Below are positions 1-5,292 of a DNA stretch of 5,292 nucleotides, piece after piece. This DNA is from an uncultured Clostridia bacterium. GTDB taxonomy: Bacteria; Bacillota; Clostridia; Christensenellales; Aristaeellaceae. Location: NCBI GenBank assembly GCA_946626395.1, contig CAMOUF010000012.1, positions 1 to 5,292 on the forward strand, read 5' to 3'. Numbering within the stretch: position 1 is the stretch's first letter; every line of letters begins with the position of its first letter. The notes beneath the pieces are model-generated. The model was not told the DNA's origin. It worked only from the letters and a program-made list of their open reading frames with translations, and ran no database searches. The translations under genes were made by a program, and so were the position numbers.

Positions 1-846
1 ATCGCCATGGGCATGAACCTGCCCATTGAGCGGGTGGTATTTTTAGAATCGGAAAAGTACGACGGCGACATCACCCGCACCCTCACCGACGCGGAAATCA
101 AGCAGATCGCGGGCCGGGCGGGACGGTTCGGCATTTACGACGTGGGTTATGTGAACGCCTTCGGGTTCAAGGGGCTGGTGGCAAACGCGCTGAGAAAGCC
201 CCTTTTGCCCCTGACGGAGGCCATCATCCGCTTTCCGGAATCCCTGCTGGGCATTCCCCTGCCCCTGACCCAGATCATCAATCAATGGATCGCCATGCAG
301 GACAAGGGCTGCTTTTCCAAGGCGTCCACCGTACGCATGGCCAGCCTGGCCGCCATGATGGAAACCAGGCACACGGACAAGGAACTGCTGTACCGCTTTC
401 TGTGCATTCCCTTTGACGAAACGGACCAGGATCTTTTGGCCCGGTGGAAAACCATGTACCACGCGGAATGCCAGCATGAACACATTGACGTGCTGCAATG
501 CATTCCGCCCATGCTGGACCCGGAAGGCTGCACGGTGCAGATGCTGGACGGGCTGGAAGCGGACTACCGCCGGTGCGACCTGTATTACAATTACGCCCGG
601 CTGTTTCTGGAGCGGCCCGACGAAATCTTAGAGGAAATCCAGCACCGGAAGGATTTGATTTCCCAGGGCATCATTCACATTTTATCCACCCAAAAGCTGA
701 TGCAGAAATCCTGCGCCTCCTGCGGCAGACGCCTGCCCTGGAACTGGCCCCACCGGCTGTGCGACGCCTGCTTTAACCGCCGCTCCTTCCGGGGCAGCCG
801 CCGGGAACGGATGGACATTTATGACCCAGGACAGTGGGAAGAATGA
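1..846 (+). CDS. Suv3-like superfamily 2 (DEAD/DEAH-type) RNA helicase, C-terminal part; 5' end outside window
   Basis: The reading frame is open from base 1 to a TGA at 844-846, giving 281 residues of a larger protein. ATGs at 7 and 13 lie inside helicase motif V, so neither is a plausible start. Seen: a motif V-like stretch MGMNLP (window residues 3-8) and motif VI QIAGRAGRFG (35-44) with the two arginines used in ATP hydrolysis. The QIAGRAGR form is typical of the Suv3/mitochondrial RNA helicase group within the Ski2-like/DExH helicases. A mostly helical C-terminal region follows, then a possible zinc knuckle: CxxC at 238/241 and CxxC at 254/257, and a basic tail rich in Arg. The RecA1 half with Walker A and DExH is missing because of the window edge. 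Family knowledge suggests ATP-dependent unwinding of RNA duplexes in the cytoplasm; the bacterial role and partner are not evident. The GH2 gene follows on the same strand after 97 bp. Confidence 0.85.
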   Translation: MAMGMNLPIERVVFLESEKYDGDITRTLTDAEIKQIAGRAGRFGIYDVGYVNAFGFKGLVANALRKPLLPLTEAIIRFPESLLGIPLPLTQIINQWIAMQDKGCFSKASTVRMASLAAMMETRHTDKELLYRFLCIPFDETDQDLLARWKTMYHAECQHEHIDVLQCIPPMLDPEGCTVQMLDGLEADYRRCDLYYNYARLFLERPDEILEEIQHRKDLISQGIIHILSTQKLMQKSCASCGRRLPWNWPHRLCDACFNRRSFRGSRRERMDIYDPGQWEE

Positions 847-849
847 AAA

Positions 850-896
850 TCAGTGAGGAGGTAGGAGTGAGGAGTGAGGAGTTATCTCTTCACTGA
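850..896. repeat. Tandem heptamer repeat forming an imperfect hairpin
   Basis: Five heptamers in tandem cover 850-884: TCAGTGA, GGAGGTA, GGAGTGA, GGAGTGA, GGAGTTA. The first arm (850-864) can pair with 882-896, including a perfect seven-base arm TCAGTGA/TCACTGA and several G-U pairs, leaving a purine-rich loop at about 865-881. It begins four bases after the helicase stop. There is no T-run after the stem, so it is a poor terminator. The loop carries several GGAG motifs but no nearby start codon in a fitting position. Purine heptamers of this kind resemble intergenic short tandem repeats that recur in some genomes; whether this one recurs cannot be judged here. Confidence 0.6.
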
Positions 897-943
897 TATA
901 CATTTTTCATCCTTACGACGAGATCGCTGGGAGAGGAAGATCC

Positions 944-2623
944 ATGCAAAGATTGTATACCGCCGCCGGGGAGGCCCTGCGGGGCGTTCCCTGGCAGGCC
1001 TATCCCCGGCCCCAGATGGAGCGGGCGGAATGGCTGAACCTGAACGGGGAATGGGAAATCGAAGCGAACGGAAGGAAAAGCGCCATCCGGGTGCCCTTTT
1101 GCCCGGAAAGCCTGCTGAGCGGATTCCAGGGTAAGATCGTTTACGGCCAGCCCCTGCTTTACCGTCGGCGGTTTCTTGTGCCGGATACCTGGCAGGGGAA
1201 GCGGGTGCTGCTGCATTTTGGCGCGGTGAGCCGCCATGCCGAGGTTTCCGTGAACGGGCATCCGGCTGTTACCCACGAAAACGGCTATCTGCCCTTTTCC
1301 GCCGACATCACCGATTTTCTGACCGCCGGGGAAAACCAGCTGACCGTGACCGCCATCAACGATCTGTCTCCCCGCTATCCCTGGGGCAAGCAGCGGAAAA
1401 AGCGGGGCGGCATGTGGTACACCCCCGTGTCCGGCATCTGGCAGACCGTGTGGCTGGAGCCGGTTGCCTCCCAGCATATCAGTACCCTGTCCATTCAGAC
1501 GGGGGAGAACTGGGCGCAGATCACCGCCCAGGGGGTCAGCGAAGGCACGGTCAAGCTGGATGGGCAGGAATATCCCCTCCGGGACGGACAATGCAAGATC
1601 GTTCTTTCCCAGCCCCGGCTGTGGAGTCCGGAGAACCCCTTCCTGTACCGATTCACAGTGGAAGCGGGGAAAGATCAGGTCTGCTCCTATTTTGCCCTGC
1701 GCACCCTGACGGTGGAACAGGTGGGCGGATTCAAAAGGCTGTGCCTGAACGGCAAGCCCTATTTTTTCCACGGCCTGCTGGATCAGGGCTATTGGAGCGA
1801 CGGCCTGTATACCTCCGCCGACCCAGAGGGCTATGAACGGGACATCCTGGCCATGAAGGCCCTGGGCTTCAACACCCTGCGCAAGCACATCAAAATCGAG
1901 CCCCAGCGATTTTATTACGACTGCGACCGGCTGGGCATGATCGTGTTTCAGGACATGGTGAACTGCGGCCCATACCGCTATCTGCGGGATACGGCGCTGC
2001 CCACCCTGGGCTTTCAGAAAAAGCGGGATACGCGCCTGACAAGGGACAGGGATACCCGCAGGCATTTTCTTGCCGCCATGGAGGAAACGGTTTCCCTTCT
2101 CAGCCCACATCCCTCCATTTGCCTGTGGACGATTTTCAACGAGGGCTGGGGCCAGTTCCAGGCCGACGAATGCTGCCGCCGCCTGAAAGCATGGGACCCT
2201 TCCCGGTTCGTGGACGCCACGTCCGGCTGGTTCAGCCAGAAGGAAAGCGACGTGGAAAGCCTGCATATTTACTTTCAGGATCTGCATGTGGGCAACGGAA
2301 ACAAGGCCCAGCTGCTTTCCGAAATCGGCGGCTGGTGCCTGAAATATCCGGAGCACAGCTTCAACACGGAAAAAACCTACGGCTACCGGAAGTATGATAC
2401 CAGGGAGCAATTCGTAAGCGACCTGCGGGCCCTCTACTTGAATCAGGTGCTGCCTCTGATTTCCCAGGGCCTGTGCGGAACCATTTACACCCAGGTGTCC
2501 GACGTGGAGGATGAAACCAACGGCCTGATGACCTTTGACCGGAAAATCATCAAGCTGGCGCCTCAGGATCTGCTGGACATCGCCGGACTGCTTTCAGAAG
2601 CCATGGGAGCCCTGCCCTCCTGA
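944..2623 (+). CDS. Glycoside hydrolase family 2 protein (beta-galactosidase-like), cytoplasmic
   Basis: Complete 559-residue protein. The ATG at 944 has a good Shine-Dalgarno, GAGAGGA at 931-937, six bases upstream. It has the GH2 order: a jelly-roll sugar-binding domain (about 28-172, with LNLNGEWEI and SGIWQTVW), a beta-sandwich domain (about 175-260), and a catalytic TIM barrel from about 265 with GFNTLRKH and YYDCDRLGMIVFQD. The likely acid/base is Glu400 in FNEGWGQ and the likely nucleophile Glu460 in SEIGGW. No signal peptide or membrane segment is seen, so it should hydrolyse imported glycosides inside the cell. The Asn-x-Lys pair that marks many beta-glucuronidases seems absent where it would align (around 524-526), which argues mildly against that activity; beta-galactosidase or another exo-beta-glycosidase remains possible. 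At 559 residues it is much shorter than LacZ and lacks its C-terminal domains. No transporter or regulator is in view. Confidence 0.9.
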   Translation: MQRLYTAAGEALRGVPWQAYPRPQMERAEWLNLNGEWEIEANGRKSAIRVPFCPESLLSGFQGKIVYGQPLLYRRRFLVPDTWQGKRVLLHFGAVSRHAEVSVNGHPAVTHENGYLPFSADITDFLTAGENQLTVTAINDLSPRYPWGKQRKKRGGMWYTPVSGIWQTVWLEPVASQHISTLSIQTGENWAQITAQGVSEGTVKLDGQEYPLRDGQCKIVLSQPRLWSPENPFLYRFTVEAGKDQVCSYFALRTLTVEQVGGFKRLCLNGKPYFFHGLLDQGYWSDGLYTSADPEGYERDILAMKALGFNTLRKHIKIEPQRFYYDCDRLGMIVFQDMVNCGPYRYLRDTALPTLGFQKKRDTRLTRDRDTRRHFLAAMEETVSLLSPHPSICLWTIFNEGWGQFQADECCRRLKAWDPSRFVDATSGWFSQKESDVESLHIYFQDLHVGNGNKAQLLSEIGGWCLKYPEHSFNTEKTYGYRKYDTREQFVSDLRALYLNQVLPLISQGLCGTIYTQVSDVEDETNGLMTFDRKIIKLAPQDLLDIAGLLSEAMGALPS

Positions 2624-2658
2624 TCCGGGTCAACCGGAGGAGTTTTCCTGGAAAGCCA

Positions 2659-2682
2659 CCTTTTCCGCCATCCGGCGAAAGG
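2659..2682 (+). terminator. Weak candidate terminator hairpin after the GH2 gene
   Basis: CCTTT (2659-2663) pairs with AAAGG (2678-2682), and CGCC (2666-2669) with GGCG (2674-2677), with a two-base bulge and a four-base loop ATCC. Only a poor T-containing stretch (ATTTG) follows. It sits 36 bases past the GH2 stop and about 30 bases before the next promoter, where a terminator would be expected. A smaller stem, TCCGG/CCGGA, lies at 2624-2638. Confidence 0.35.
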
Positions 2683-2710
2683 GCAATTTGTACGAAAATT
2701 TAAAATTTGT

Positions 2711-2739
2711 TTGACTTCTGCCTGGCAGCGTGCTACAAT
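2711..2739 (+). promoter_or_regulatory. Sigma-A-type promoter of the small gene
   Basis: The -35 box TTGACT (2711-2716) and -10 box TACAAT (2734-2739) are each one base from consensus and separated by exactly 17 bp. A TG at 2731-2732 one base before the -10 gives an extended -10. An AT-rich stretch at about 2685-2710 resembles an UP element. Transcription should start at about 2745-2747. This is the only convincing promoter seen in the window and predicts strong housekeeping expression. Confidence 0.85.
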
Positions 2740-2745
2740 GCCCCC

Positions 2746-2796
2746 ACTCAGACGGAAGACCCTTCCCGATGGGGAAAGCGTCCTCAGTCTGAAGTC
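2746..2796 (+). promoter_or_regulatory. Structured 5' leader with competing hairpins, upstream of the 43-residue gene
   Basis: The predicted transcript starts with ACTCAGAC (2746-2753), which pairs with GTCTGAAGT (2787-2795) through eight base pairs and one bulged A, closing the leader into one long stem. Inside, TTCCC (2763-2767) can pair with GGGAA (2772-2776) around GATG. A competing hairpin, GGAAG (2754-2758) with CTTCC (2762-2766), uses the same bases and so excludes it. GACG (2751-2754) with CGTC (2779-2782) also competes with the outer stem. The fold ends just before the Shine-Dalgarno. Mutually exclusive helices are compatible with a regulatory switch or a stability element; I do not recognise a known riboswitch class. 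Confidence 0.5.
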
Positions 2797-2801
2797 AATA
2801 A

Positions 2802-2808
2802 AAGGAGG
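2802..2808 (+). promoter_or_regulatory. Strong Shine-Dalgarno that fixes the small gene's start
   Basis: AAGGAGG lies nine bases before the ATG at 2818. An in-frame ATG further upstream at 2707 precedes the promoter -10 box and has no ribosome binding site, so the start at 2818 is preferred. Confidence 0.85.
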
Positions 2809-2817
2809 CAATCCGGC

Positions 2818-2949
2818 ATGAAGCTTGAAAAAATTTGGGCAAAGCTCGAGCGCGGAGAACCGCTTACCACACGCGAAGATAAAACTTTCACAGATGGTTT
2901 GATGCGGGGAATGGATGCGCTGATCGAAGCGCTGAACGCGAAAGCCTGA
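2818..2949 (+). CDS. Small 43-residue protein of unknown function
   Basis: The frame runs from ATG 2818 to TGA 2947-2949, encoding MKLEKIWAKL through ALIEALNAKA. I do not recognise the family. It has no signal peptide, no membrane segment and no Cys or His. It looks like two amphipathic helices: residues 1-12 (Leu3, Ile6, Trp7, Leu10 on one face) and about 24-42 (Leu28, Met32, Leu35, Ile36, Leu39), joined by the turn GEPLTTRED. Charge is balanced, with eight basic and eight acidic residues. Support for a real gene comes from its surroundings: a near-consensus promoter, a structured leader, an excellent ribosome binding site and a strong terminator, all within about 350 bp. It forms a monocistronic unit between the GH2 gene and the convergent exoprotein gene. 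A small cytoplasmic partner protein or regulator is possible, as is a dual RNA/peptide transcript; neither can be shown here. It is more AT-rich than its neighbours. Confidence 0.8.
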   Translation: MKLEKIWAKLERGEPLTTREDKTFTDGLMRGMDALIEALNAKA

Positions 2950-3002
2950 TTTTTATTTCAGTATTATCTGAATAGGCTGTTGCGCTGAGCCGTAAAAAGA
3001 AC

Positions 3003-3054
3003 GGCGAAAAACACGCGGGCGATGATGATGATCGTCCGCGTATTATTTTTCGCC
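3003..3054. terminator. Strong bidirectional rho-independent terminator between convergent genes
   Basis: An 11-bp core stem (3013-3023 with 3031-3041, one G-U pair) encloses a seven-base loop GATGATG. It is flanked by an outer perfect inverted repeat, GGCGAAAAA (3003-3011) and TTTTTCGCC (3046-3054). The A-run and T-run provide U-tracts on both strands, so the element can end the small-gene transcript from the left and the exoprotein transcript from the right. Confidence 0.9.
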
Positions 3055-3129
3055 GAATCCGGATCGGCCGGAAAAGGCAGGGGAACCCCATCAAAGGGAT
3101 AGGATTCCTTGGTTGATTGGCCGCTCACT

Positions 3130-5292
3130 TCAGTCCGGAGCGATCCAGGGAAGACGATGCTGGTCGGCGAAGTCTTTCGCGTAAGAAGAAGCGGGGGCCT
3201 GGATGACCACCTGGCTGCCGGAAAACGCGCTCCCGTCAATCTGCGTTACGGAGGCGGGAATCTGAATCACAGCGGGCTTTTGCAGATTGGCAAAGGTCCC
3301 GGCGGGAATAGCGGTCACACCGGAGGGAATCACATACTGATCCGCCGCGGTGCCGTATAACGCCTGATCTTCCAGGGTGGCGGTTCGCAAGGGCAGATAG
3401 ATGGTGCTGCCCGCCACCAGGCAGTGAAGATTCGCGGTTTGGAGGGAATCATTGCCCGGAGCGATAGCAACATAATGCCATTTCGCACGGGTACCCTGGA
3501 AAGTAACGTCCTGCACGGTGAAGGGGAAGGCGCAGCGGCCAATGGAAGTAACGGTGCCGTTCAATTCAACGAACCGGATCTGCCCGCTGTACTGCGCCCA
3601 TGGCGCGGTGGTGACTTGCTGACCGGCCTGATCCGTTGTCAGGGAATAATCCCACATGGGCCCGGTCCCGATGATAGACAGCTTCCCTCCTGCAAACGCC
3701 CAGGTCAGATGCTCGCCGCAGGCGTTGGAATTGGGCTGCTTGTATCCGCAGTAAACACAATAGCCGTTCTCAAAGGTATGAGGCGCTTTATAAACCTCCT
3801 GCATGCAGGCCTCGCACTGGGTCCAATGGAAAGAGGGGTCAAAGGACAGATCGCTGTACAGGTTCACATGCTCCACGAGACTGATATCACAGGTGCCGCC
3901 GCATTCGGAGCACCGCCCGGGATTCAGGCAGGAGGTGCTGTGGTTTTCCCTGATCTGCTGGCCGCAGTAGAGGCAGGTATAGGCGTGCTCCATGGAATCG
4001 ATCCATTGGTATTGCACGTAGTACGGCTTCACGTGGGATACCTGGGCGTTGGGCAGGGTGACGCCGCATTCCATGCACTGGCCGTTACTGCCGCAGGTGA
4101 CCCTGTGACTTTTGACATTCAGCCGTTTTTCACCACAGATGCAGGAATTCCAATGGCTTTCACTGTTATAATGAAGCGTGGAATAATCTTCCTGGTGCAG
4201 TAAAATTCCGCCGGAAAACGGCTGTCCGCATTCAGCGCAATAACCCGGATCTCCGCAGAAGGCATAATGGGCTTCTTTCACGATACTGCCGCAGTCCTGA
4301 CAGGTGCGCCAGTGATGGGTGGCGTCATACTGTGATTGATTGGTATAATTGTGCTCTATTTCTGTGTTGGCGCAGGCAGCGCCGCAATCCACGCACACCC
4401 CGGGATTGGTGCAGGAAACGTAATGTTCGCGTCTGTATTCGATCTTCGCGCCGCAGGCACAGGTAAACCAATGATAAGCGCCGTCATATTGCCTGATATT
4501 CGCGTTGTGGTTGAGGCGCGCTCCGGTGCAGGAAGCTCCGCACGTCACGCATACGGAGGGATTGCCGCAGTCAGCGATATGGTTTTCTTCGTTTACCCGC
4601 TGGCCGCATTCCGAGCAGACCCTCCAATGCTTTTCGCTGTCGGACATCAAGACACTCGTCATACCGATGTGAGACATATTTCCTCCGGTATATGGAGCGC
4701 CGCATTCCTCGCAGACACCGGGAGCTGAGCAGCTGGCCCAGTGATCGGAGCGGTATGGCACATGACCACAATCCAGACAGGCGTGCCAATGGCTGTATTG
4801 ATTATAGGAATACTGACTGTAATCATAGCGGTGGCCGGTATAAGCCGAGCTGCAGGCCTGACCGCATTCCGTGCACACGCCGGGGTTGAGGCAGGAAGCC
4901 GTATGCCGCTCCCGATAATCCGTTTCTCCGCATTTTGTGCATACATGCCAATGGGCATATGCATCAGATTTGAAATCCGAATAATCGATCGAGTGATATA
5001 AATAAGCGTTTTCACAATTTGTGGCATGGCATTCCACGCACACCGTGGGATCGTCGCAATTGGCGAAATGACTTGAATGATAGCTGTCCCCGCCGCAACG
5101 CATGCATACATGCCAATGCCCGGTGGCGTCGGACACATACCGGCTGTAATCATAGTCATGATTGACAAATATGCCGGAATAAGGCGCGCCGCAGGCGGCG
5201 CACACCCCAGGATTGTCGCACAGGGCGTAATGGTCATGCCCATCGTCCGGGGAATAATCATATGCCAGCGCGGAGGAACAGAATATCAGCAG
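3130..5292 (-). CDS. Secreted Cys/His-repeat protein with C-terminal BspA-like leucine-rich repeats; N-terminus just outside window
   Basis: Read on the minus strand, the frame is open from the window edge (5292) to TGA at 3132-3130, giving 720 residues. The first ten, LLIFCSSALA, look like the end of a signal peptide with an Ala-x-Ala site before Tyr11, so probably only some 10-20 residues are missing. A GTG at 5205 would cut into the first repeat and is not a likely start. Residues 25-507 are nine repeats of 52-55 residues, each with CxxxxxCxxC, a His, HW(x)3CxxC and a last His before the next repeat. A half repeat (GYCVYCGYKQP, 510-520) leads to a C-terminal region, about 524-720, with TSIGRCAF, YVIPSGVTAIPAGTFANL and IQIPASVTQIDGSAF, typical of BspA-like LRR_5 repeats in secreted Firmicutes proteins. 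No sortase motif, S-layer domain or transmembrane anchor is seen at the C-terminus, which ends in the common SYAKDFADQHRLPW-type tail. Metal binding or disulphide-stabilised adhesion are inferences. Confidence 0.85.
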   Translation of the reverse strand: MLIFCSSALAYDYSPDDGHDHYALCDNPGVCAACGAPYSGIFVNHDYDYSRYVSDATGHWHVCMRCGGDSYHSSHFANCDDPTVCVECHATNCENAYLYHSIDYSDFKSDAYAHWHVCTKCGETDYRERHTASCLNPGVCTECGQACSSAYTGHRYDYSQYSYNQYSHWHACLDCGHVPYRSDHWASCSAPGVCEECGAPYTGGNMSHIGMTSVLMSDSEKHWRVCSECGQRVNEENHIADCGNPSVCVTCGASCTGARLNHNANIRQYDGAYHWFTCACGAKIEYRREHYVSCTNPGVCVDCGAACANTEIEHNYTNQSQYDATHHWRTCQDCGSIVKEAHYAFCGDPGYCAECGQPFSGGILLHQEDYSTLHYNSESHWNSCICGEKRLNVKSHRVTCGSNGQCMECGVTLPNAQVSHVKPYYVQYQWIDSMEHAYTCLYCGQQIRENHSTSCLNPGRCSECGGTCDISLVEHVNLYSDLSFDPSFHWTQCEACMQEVYKAPHTFENGYCVYCGYKQPNSNACGEHLTWAFAGGKLSIIGTGPMWDYSLTTDQAGQQVTTAPWAQYSGQIRFVELNGTVTSIGRCAFPFTVQDVTFQGTRAKWHYVAIAPGNDSLQTANLHCLVAGSTIYLPLRTATLEDQALYGTAADQYVIPSGVTAIPAGTFANLQKPAVIQIPASVTQIDGSAFSGSQVVIQAPASSYAKDFADQHRLPWIAPD
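3772..5220 (-). repeat. Array of nine divergent Cys/His-rich protein repeats
   Basis: Repeat bounds (minus strand): 5220-5059, 5058-4894, 4893-4732, 4731-4570, 4569-4414, 4413-4258, 4257-4096, 4095-3931, 3930-3772. In every repeat Cys1, Cys7, Cys10, His21/22, a His at 33-37, two Cys about four residues later, and a His at 49-52 are kept; the middle His is followed by Trp in eight of nine (HA in repeat 8). The Cys pair is CxxC except in repeats 5 (CAC) and 7 (CIC). Repeats 2, 3, 5, 6 and 9 have a sixth Cys at 14 or 15. The array holds 50 cysteines. The spacers differ widely in sequence, so the duplications are old. Confidence 0.9.
5263..5292 (-). other. End of a Sec signal peptide
   Basis: Hydrophobic LLIFCSSALA followed by the polar YDYSPDDGHDH. 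Ala8-x-Ala10 fits signal peptidase I cleavage. The Cys at 5 is preceded by Phe, so it does not fit a lipobox. The n-region and start codon lie beyond base 5292. Confidence 0.65.

Noticed and set aside
885..943. Promoter for the GH2 gene
   Set aside because: TATACA-like bases at 897-902 have no acceptable -35 partner, so no promoter is called; co-transcription with the helicase is possible.
890..2410. Long open frame (506 codons) on the minus strand, opposite the GH2 gene
   Set aside because: It lies wholly antisense to a well-supported GH2 gene with both catalytic motifs. Its product is Gly/Pro/His/Gln-rich with no recognisable domain, as expected from the antisense frame of a GC-rich gene.
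2707..2817. Longer N-terminus for the small protein, starting at ATG 2707
   Set aside because: It would start upstream of the promoter -10 box and lacks a Shine-Dalgarno, whereas ATG 2818 has an ideal one.
2955..2992. Small stems TTCAG/CTGAA and GGCT/AGCC after the small gene
   Set aside because: Short and weak with no U-tract; the strong terminator at 3003-3054 explains transcript ending better.
3424..4728. Plus-strand open frames (3424-4203 and 4336-4728) opposite the Cys/His-repeat gene
   Set aside because: They are antisense to a regular repeat protein; the repeat codons keep the opposite strand open. They show no ribosome binding site or known domain.
3130..5205. GTG at 5205 as the start of the exoprotein
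   Set aside because: The frame continues to the window edge, adding the first Cys of repeat 1 and a signal-peptide end; starting at 5205 would lose both.
3772..5220. CRISPR-like or recent DNA tandem repeat
   Set aside because: Periodicity is about 160 bp and follows codons; DNA identity between units is low and confined to Cys/Gly codons, so these are ancient protein repeats.

Overview
The window looks like chromosomal DNA from an uncultured, probably gut-dwelling member of the Clostridia (Firmicutes). This is inferred from the GC-rich but AGGAGG-type ribosome binding sites, a sigma-A-type promoter, a Suv3-like bacterial helicase, a cytoplasmic GH2 glycosidase, and a secreted protein that ends in BspA-like leucine-rich repeats. 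The species cannot be named from the sequence alone.

Layout: (1) Bases 1-846, plus strand: the C-terminal part of a Suv3-type superfamily 2 RNA helicase whose start lies outside the window. (2) Bases 847-943: a spacer with five tandem heptamers folding into a long imperfect hairpin. (3) Bases 944-2623, plus strand: a complete GH2 glycoside hydrolase with both catalytic glutamates visible. (4) Bases 2624-3054: a self-contained small transcription unit made of a near-consensus promoter with 17-bp spacing and extended -10, a structured leader with mutually exclusive hairpins, a strong Shine-Dalgarno, a 43-residue unknown protein and a strong two-way terminator. (5) Bases 3130-5292, minus strand: a secreted protein, complete except for the first few signal-peptide residues, made of nine divergent 52-55 residue Cys/His repeats followed by a BspA-like region.

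The helicase and GH2 gene could be co-transcribed but have no obvious functional link. The small gene and the Cys/His protein converge on the shared terminator. The least explained items are the Cys/His-repeat exoprotein, with eight near-invariant potential metal ligands per repeat, and the 43-residue gene with its leader. Nothing here is a recognisable mobile element, CRISPR array or RNA gene of a known class.
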